Shown here one piece after another: positions 58,340 through 64,000 of a DNA stretch of 64,000 bases. The stretch lies in assembly GCF_018991925.1 (NCBI RefSeq), contig NW_024732238.1, forward strand, positions 8,760,642 through 8,824,641. Reading direction: 5' to 3'. The stretch comes from Homarus americanus (lineage: Eukaryota > Arthropoda > Malacostraca > Decapoda > Nephropidae). Under the pieces are notes generated by a model. The model was given only the letters and a program-made list of their open reading frames with translations, did not search any database and was not told the origin of the DNA. Position numbers and translations under genes: made by a program. Numbering within the stretch: position 1 is the stretch's first letter; every line of letters starts with the position of its first letter.

Positions 58340-59105
58340 CTGCCCTGCTGCCTTACGGATTAACCTTGGTAGGTATAAGGCTATGGAACTAAACCCTGAA
58401 CGAAAAATCTGCGGTGGAGCCCAGCATCAGGCAGACACGCTTACAGAGCACCAACAAAACCCCAACTGCAGTATAGGCAGAAGAGGTGACCACCATGGGA
58501 ACCTAACGACTACACCGGCAGACAAAGGCAATGCTTGATGGACAGGCTACTAAGGCGAAACCCAACAAACTGGGCTATCGGCAGTCCATTGTAACTCTCC
58601 CTCTCCCCAGTCATTGCAACACTTGCACCACTGGATCAGGAAAAGGGACAGCCAAGATGTGTGGTTGCAGCCTGCGATCCTGCCTCACCACATAAGTCAA
58701 CTCAAGCACAGCCTTCATCCAGCTCATCATACCTCTCATCATCATCAAAACCCCTATACCCCCAAAAGTCCTATGGCAACGGAGTAATGGCGATGGGAAC
58801 AGCAGAGATGACTGCCGGGAGTCTCTAGTCACAACTCTGCACATGGGCGGGACAGGTAAAATAGTCCTTTATGCACTGGGATCTACGAAGCAGTGCAATC
58901 CGGTCCTGTCTGTGCGACTGAGCAGCCCTTTCGAGGAGACACTCTGCTCACCCCACATGGGGAGGGAGCTAGAAAAGTGCCCTAAACATAGTCTGCCTAA
59001 AGAACCAACCTGACTGGGCAACCACACCCAGTAAGGTCATCCTTATGCGGTCGAAATCACAATCACAATCACAGATCAAAACAAAAACAAACAATACAAC
59101 CTCCT
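58340..59105 (+). mobile_element. Probable 5' leader of LINE H
   Basis: Non-repetitive GC-balanced sequence without a long frame, directly upstream of the LINE H endonuclease frame. Phrases such as GCTATGGAACTAAACCCTGA and CGGTGGAGCCC look like the leader of this LINE type. This is an inference from position and general resemblance only. Confidence 0.4.
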
Positions 59106-60482
59106 ATGGTCACTGCATTGAATGTCAGGACCCTTCTGGATACTGGCACAAATGAGTATCCTGAGAGAAGAACTGCCCCTGTGGCAGCCATAAGTGAGTC
59201 CCGGTTCTCAGACAAGGGTCTGGCTATACCTTCTTTTGGAAAGGTAAACCTGCTGCAGAGAGAAACCACATTTGGGATCAACGAGCGCCTTATGACGCCC
59301 CGAGTCCTATTGAACCACTCACGTCATGCCTTCTTCATCAGTGCATACACCCCAAAACTGGATGCAGAGGATGACATCAAGAAGGCCTTTTACGTCGACC
59401 ATGACAAGGTGCTAACCTCTATTCCCAGAGAAGATAAGTTTGTGCTCCTAGGTGAATTCAGTGCCAAAGCTAGCAGAGATGTTGATATTTGGCAGGTAAT
59501 CATAGGGAGAAATGAACTAGGCAGTATAATCCCAATGGCCTACTCCTCCTCAGTAAGTGTGCTGCACACAACCTCACTATCACTAATACCTTGTTTAGGA
59601 AGGCCGACAAGTTCAAGGGTTCTTGGCAACACCCACGATCCAAACACTGGCATCTCATTGACTAAATCATTGTCAGAGAAAGACATCGCCGAGTTGTCCT
59701 CATCACCCGGGCCACGCGTGACTCAGACCACTGCGACACTGATCATCAGCTCGTCAGAGCCAAGCTCTCACTTCACATCGCCCCAAAATGGTGAAGTCAA
59801 CAAGTCTCCAGAAGAGGTTTTAACACTAAGCGTTTGAGGATCCAGCAGTAGCACATGCTTTCAGAGAGCAGATCAAACATGGGCTCATAAACAGCCCATA
59901 TCCCAGTGCCGAATGGGGTATTCTCGCCACTGTCCTGACAAAAACCTGAAACCAGGTCCAAATACACCAGGACTGGTTTGATGAAAATCACCCGGAAATT
60001 AATGTACTCGTCGATGATAAATGTGCAGCTTTAACTGACTGGCAGAACAACCCTCAGTCTTGGAGAAAAGCTGATACCTTCCACAAGAAGAAAGCAGCGA
60101 GCTTCACAATCAAAAGAATGACTGGTTTAAAAAAAAGCATGTGAAACACGATGAAGGCCTTCTTCAGCGTTGGAAAGAGCACTACCCTCAACCAAACACC
60201 AATGTGGATGTCCTGACTACCCAGCAGGTCCCTCAGCATCCTGAGCTGACCCATCTCAGCTATCCCTGGATGAGGTAGCTACTGCCATCAAAAAGATGAA
60301 AAATAACAAAGCTTTAGGGCCTGATGGAATCCCAGCCGACATGTATAAAGCAGGAGGACCTCTGCTTACCAGCCGTCTCCACTCTCTCCTGGATAATATA
60401 TGGGAAAAGGAGTAAATCCCCCCAAGCTCTTAAAGAACAAAGGAGACCGGTAAACTTCCTCCCAGAATCTCAATGTGGCTTT
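59106..60482 (+). pseudogene. LINE H, 5' part: AP endonuclease and start of RT, decayed
   Basis: Encodes the N-terminal half of an APE-type non-LTR retrotransposon protein (endonuclease-reverse transcriptase). The first frame holds NVRTLLDTGTNEYPERRTAP, ISESRFSDKG, GINERLMTPRV, FFISAYTPKLDAEDDIKKAF and FVLLGEFSAKASRD. The normal catalytic LLGDFNA is changed to LLGEFSA. In shifted frames it continues as LLLLSKCAAHNLTITNT, then WQHPRSKHWHLID, a TAA stop, and DTDHQLVRAKLSLH, the DH motif of the nuclease. Near 60260 the RT begins with LDEVATAIKKMKNNKALGPD then GIPADMYKAGG, a TAA at about 60414, an internal deletion, and LPESQCGF just before the nested transposon at 60483. Several frameshifts and deletions make it non-functional. 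Confidence 0.85.
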
Positions 60483-60750
60483 ATAGTGGGGCAGCTAAAT
60501 GGAATTTTTCAAGAGAATCATGCAAATGGTGATACAAGCACCAAATTTGGCATGGTAATTCTCTAATGGTTACTAGTCAAGTCTGCCTGATTGGCCATTT
60601 GAAAATCCAAGATGGCGGCCATTTTTCAAGATGGCCGCCATATTGACCTTCAAAAGTTGATTTTTCTTATAGAAATTGATGTAGTTGGTCAATCTGAGTG
60701 ATCTTGGTGTCGATATGTATGTTTTCAAGCATGCTCAGATGATTTTTTTT
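60483..60750 (+). repeat. Left terminal inverted repeat of the nested transposon
   Basis: 268 bp, alignable to the reverse complement of 62916-63158. It contains a near-palindromic duplication (AAGATGGCGGCCATTTTTC then AAGATGGCCGCCAT) at about 60610-60650. Confidence 0.85.
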
Positions 60751-60896
60751 GTAGTTTTAAGTCCAGTGTAACATTTTATCCACATAAAATAACACTTTTA
60801 GTAAAAAAATATAACAAAAAAGAACTTACTAAAAAAAAAGTACTCACTATTAGCACTGGTTCCTGTGACTTCTCCTGACAGTACATCTTTGTGCAT

Positions 60897-62829
60897 TTAC
60901 TGCTGTTCACATATGCAGCAGCAAAGTGCTGTGCAGGAAAGTCCAGAGCGAAAGCATTTGCATCTCTGGTTGGTCTTTCTTACAGGAACATTTGGTCAGC
61001 TCCTGACAGCATGTCGCAATCGGGAGAAGAGTCGTCCAACGTATCTGCCATGCCTCTCCCTTCTGCATCCATCCCCAGTTGACAGGACTGCTGGTTTCTG
61101 GATTGGAGATTGTTGCCTGGCCCCAGATGATACCAGCCTGGTAGGCAGCCCGCTTTTCATGTTCCTTGACGGCTGCCTGGGTTGGTGGAATGGAGTCATA
61201 TGGTCTCTGCTTGCGGGAAAAGAGATTTAGTCTTGCCTCATCTACACCAGTGGCTGCACTAGATCTGTCGTACATGAGGACAACAAATCTTTCCAGCTTC
61301 TGCAGGCCAACATCAGCAACTGTTGTTGGACATTGGCTGAGTTTGGTGAATGTTTCTGAAACTTCATCACAGACATTCCATGTCTGCCATGCAGATTTCT
61401 TTCCTTTCCCACGGAAGCCAAACACAACGTCACAGCCGGTGAAAGCATGAAAGAATAGGATCCCACTAACTTTCTTAGGCCCTATCGCAGAAACTACATC
61501 AAGAACTGGAATCCATCCATGACTGGCTCCTTGGCCAAAGGCAATCCACATGTTATCAAGACCAAGCTCCTGTAGTTATGGCAGTACAGATATTGCTATG
61601 ACGACCACGTCGGTGTCATTGGCTTTGATGATGAGGGGCTTGCTACCTTCCATTGCTGCATCCCTAGCATGCACAAATATTCGTGTGTCTGCTTCCTCAT
61701 GACAGCATGGAGCCACAGCTTCTAGGGACTTCTCTGTGTTGCTAATGGCATCTTCTCCCTTTGTCACAACCACCGTGCTTGTCGTCTGTGCTTCACACAT
61801 TTTCTCCGCGAGAAAATGGAATAGTTCTATCTTGTTTTTGTCTTCTCGCAGAAAGCTTCTCCAGTTTTTGGGAGTCTTACTGGCTCCTGTAACTCTTCTC
61901 CTGATCCCCTGTTCTCGTTTCGACCTGACTTCAGACTTGACTTTTTGTACACATCAAATGCTACATCCACCCTATTGTATTTGGCACCATAGAATTCCAC
62001 TTTGGGCAGGATGTCTTCTCTGGCATAGGCATCAAAAGTCTTTGAGGTGCGTGGAGGCAGGGCATTAATCAGTGCTGAGCCACCTATGATGATAGCATCT
62101 ACATGTGGTCCTCTCTCTGTAGCATTCACTTGTGCTTGAAGAATTTCAGTCAGCTGTGACTTCTGACTTGTATGAAGCTTGCCATTGTCACTGATGGAGG
62201 CAGGAGCTGACTGGTTCTCATGCTTGAAGAATTCCTGCGTCATACTGTCTGTTCTGACTGGAGATGAAGAGTCGCGAGAACAGCTGACAGTCATCTTTCA
62301 GTACATTTTCTTTGGAACTAATAACAATGTGGTCATGTTTGAAGAAGGAGGATCTGTTTTTCTTGATTGGATGGTAGAACAGACATTTACCTTCATTCTT
62401 TAGTCCCTCTAAGAATGAGTGGAATTGCTCTTTTCCTCTGTCATGTTGTGTACCAACCATTTTAGCAATATCTGGATCTACAATGTTCTTTGTGTCTAAC
62501 ACCAGAAGGTCAGATGACTTCTTGGAAAGGGTTGCCCATCTCCCGCAGCACATTGGAATGTGCTTCCACCTTCCCAAAGAAAGATTTTTGTGCACTCAGG
62601 GTCTGCTCATGATGTCGGCTGCTGGTGGTGGTTCCATCTTTTGCACCTGACGCAGCTTCATATCCAACAACAAGACGACTCACTTCAGGTCCAGCCACCA
62701 TCCACCAGCGAAGTGCTGCTGGGGCCTCAGTCAACCCAATTGCTCCTCCATCGCCTTTATCACTGCATTGTTTTGTTCATGGGCTTGATCAATAGCAATG
62801 GCAGAGAACTCTCTTCCTGACTTGTGGAC
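60897..62829 (-). pseudogene. Transposon-encoded PIN/FEN-like nuclease with Cys-rich CXC tail, decayed
   Basis: On the minus strand the order is as follows. VHKSGREFSAIAIDQAHEQN (from 62829), then GDGGAIGLTEAPAALRWWMV and AGPEVSRLV. Next are FFGKVEAHSNVLREMGNPFQ, SSDLLVLDTKNIVDPDIAK, and a linker with KDDCQLFSRLFIS and EFFKHENQSAPAS. VDAIIIGGSALINALPP and VDVAFDVYKKSSLKS precede RVTGASKTPKNWRSFL. The nuclease motifs are HEEADTR (61681-61701), ANDTDVVVIA (DTD at 61609-61617), and HAFTGCD (61429-61449) followed by GKGKK (61396-61410). These correspond to the acidic EAE, DxD and GCDY...GIGxKxA signatures of FEN/XPG-type PIN nucleases. The tail CSCKK then, one frame over, RCKCFRSGLSCTALCCC resembles a Tesmin/TSO1-type CXC zinc motif (60905-60990). 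Lesions: frameshifts near 62755, 62515, 62255, 61915 and 60975 and an in-frame TAA at 61576. The N-terminus appears deleted. I know the wording as a widespread unnamed animal family; its function is inferred from motifs only. Confidence 0.75.
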
Positions 62830-62915
62830 AACAAAGTTGGAAAAAAAAACATAAAACCAGTACATAAAACCAGTCATAAATAAGACAAATATATATCTGA
62901 GAGTATCAGAAATAG

Positions 62916-63158
62916 AAAAAAAATCATCTGAGCATGCTTGAAAACATACATATCGACACTAAGATCATTTAGATTGACCAACTACATCACTTTCTATAAA
63001 AAAAAAACCCATTTCTTTCGAAGGTTAATTTGGCAGCCATCTTAGATTTTCAAATGGCCAATCAGGCAGATTTGACAAGTAGCCCCTAGGGTATGATTAT
63101 ACCAAATTTCATGTTTGCATCACCATTTGCACGATATTTCCATTATCCGCTCTACTAT
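62916..63158 (-). repeat. Right terminal inverted repeat of the nested transposon
   Basis: 243 bp, the inverted partner of 60483-60750. It is about 25 bp shorter because one ATGGCGGCC block is absent. Confidence 0.85.
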
Positions 63159-64000
63159 TGGACTATCACGTGGCACCACTGATATGATCTTTGCTACCCG
63201 CCAGATACAGGAAAGGTGCAGAGAACAGCGTCTTAACCTGTACATGGCCTTCATCGACCTAACCAAGGCCTTCGACTCAGCCAAAATTCATCGTCTTTGT
63301 AAGGGAACTCCACGATGACTTGAACGGCAGTGTCCTGCTCAATGGCACCCAGTCAGAGTTCTTCCCCATCCAAACAGGGGTTAAACAAGGATGTGTACTG
63401 GCACCAACTCTCTTTTCCATTTTTTTGGCTGCCTTCCTTACTCGTGCCAATGCCAATTTAGTTGGCGGGGTGGACATCAAGTACCAGATGAAGGGTCTTT
63501 TCAATATACGACGTTTCCAGGGAGGAACAAAGGTGTTGGCAGCTTACATTACTGAACTTAAGTATGCAGACGACCTCACCCTTGTTGCTCACACTGAATG
63601 CGACCTACAGGAGATCCTGAACACCTACACAGATGCATATGCACACTTCAGCATTGAGGTGAATGTAAATACGACTTAGATTCTCTTTCAGCCTCCCCCT
63701 GGTTCAGCCACACTTCCATCATCCACTTTCTATTCCTCGACTCCCACCTGTCCACCACCGTGGACATTGATGAAGATTCAGCATCGGATCAGATATGTCT
63801 TCAGTTATAGAGAGCTGAAATTATCGACAAAGCTAAACATATATCGAGCAGTGGTCTTCCCCACCCTGCTATATGGCAGCAAGACATCGGTCACATACAG
63901 GAGGCACATCAAGGCACTTGAAAACTTTCACCAACGTAGTCTACATTCTATCCTCCAAGTTCGCTGGGAAGACAAGAGAAAACATGCCAGTATTCTTACT
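63159..64000 (+). pseudogene. LINE H, 3' part: RT core and C-terminal region, running off the window
   Basis: Resumes the LINE H reverse transcriptase: LSRGTTDMIFATRQIQERCR, LYMAFIDLTKAFDSA (first catalytic Asp region), a frameshift and stop near 63310, then LLNGTQSEFFPIQTGVKQGC, VLAPTLFSIFLAAFL and ELKYADDLTLVAHTECDLQE (catalytic YADD intact, about 63558-63569). After a TAG near 63677 it continues in other frames to LNIYRAVVFPTLLYGSKT and YRRHIKALENFHQRSLHSIL near the window end. Together with 59106-60482 it makes one LINE. The C-terminus and 3'UTR lie beyond base 64000. Confidence 0.88.

Larger units (their letters stand above)
60483..63158 (-). mobile_element. 2.68-kb DNA transposon with about 250-bp inverted repeats and a PIN/FEN-like gene
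   Basis: The left terminus starts ATAGTGGGGCAGCTAAATGG. The reverse complement of the right terminus starts ATAGTAGAGCGGATAATGGA. The arms (60483-60750 and about 62916-63158) align throughout, including GCAAATGGTGAT, GTCTGCCTGATTGGCCATTT, GAAAATC and TGTCGATATGTATGTTTTCA then AGCATGCTCAGATGA. The left arm has an extra palindromic ATGGCGGCCAT block missing on the right. The element interrupts the LINE H coding sequence between CGF and the codons for LSRGTTDMIF, so flanking host sequence rejoins in frame. Only a T or short T-rich overlap is available as target duplication. The single gene inside lies on the minus strand. Confidence 0.88.

Overview
The window looks like a piece of an arthropod genome, most likely a decapod crustacean. 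The grounds are indirect: degenerate arrays of the arthropod telomere-type pentamer TTAGG, a very heavy load of micro- and minisatellites, CR1-group LINEs and Tc1/mariner-type elements, and no bacterial gene organisation. I recognise no host protein-coding gene, rRNA or functional tRNA. By summing array lengths, about 24 kb of the 64 kb (my estimate) is tandem repeat. Most long open frames are repeat translations and are not annotated as genes.

Layout. 1-8.6 kb: minisatellites (16, 34, 19, 22 and 56 bp units), a TTAGG-derived array and anonymous sequence. 8.6-14.5 kb: one huge AAC/AGT-type trinucleotide-phased array with a 100-N assembly gap. 14.6-23.3 kb: small arrays, a second long TTAGG-derived array, a pogo-like MITE, a LINE remnant (family C) and a second inverted-repeat element. 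23.3-28.9 kb: four unrelated VNTR arrays almost back to back. 28.9-31.6 kb: anonymous sequence with a degenerate 63-bp repeat and a 162-bp MITE with near-perfect inverted repeats. 31.6-41.2 kb: a LINE graveyard with six copies of two related CR1-group families (called A and B here), a different LINE 3' end (F), one nested insertion, and one RT frame of 541 codons that is still open. 41.4-49.3 kb: further VNTRs, a 1.25-kb polypurine tract and a 2.2-kb 25-bp array. 49.3-58 kb: an internally deleted Tc1/mariner-type transposon with 105-bp inverted repeats, a tRNA-derived SINE, inverted-repeat elements, a perfect 31-bp inverted repeat and more arrays. 58.3-64 kb: a decayed APE-type LINE (H) that runs off the window end, interrupted by a 2.68-kb DNA transposon.

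The most interesting object is that nested transposon (60483-63158). It has inverted repeats of about 250 bp and a decayed gene whose product has FEN/XPG-like PIN-nuclease motifs (HEEAD, DTD, TGCD then GKGKK) followed by a Cys-rich CXC-like tail. I see no DDE transposase in it. It sits inside a LINE reading frame whose two halves still match across the insertion, so the borders can be placed nearly to the base. A second theme is how repeats here appear to beget other repeats: LINE tails continue into compound microsatellites, and the end of a MITE-like element matches the unit of a 50-bp satellite.
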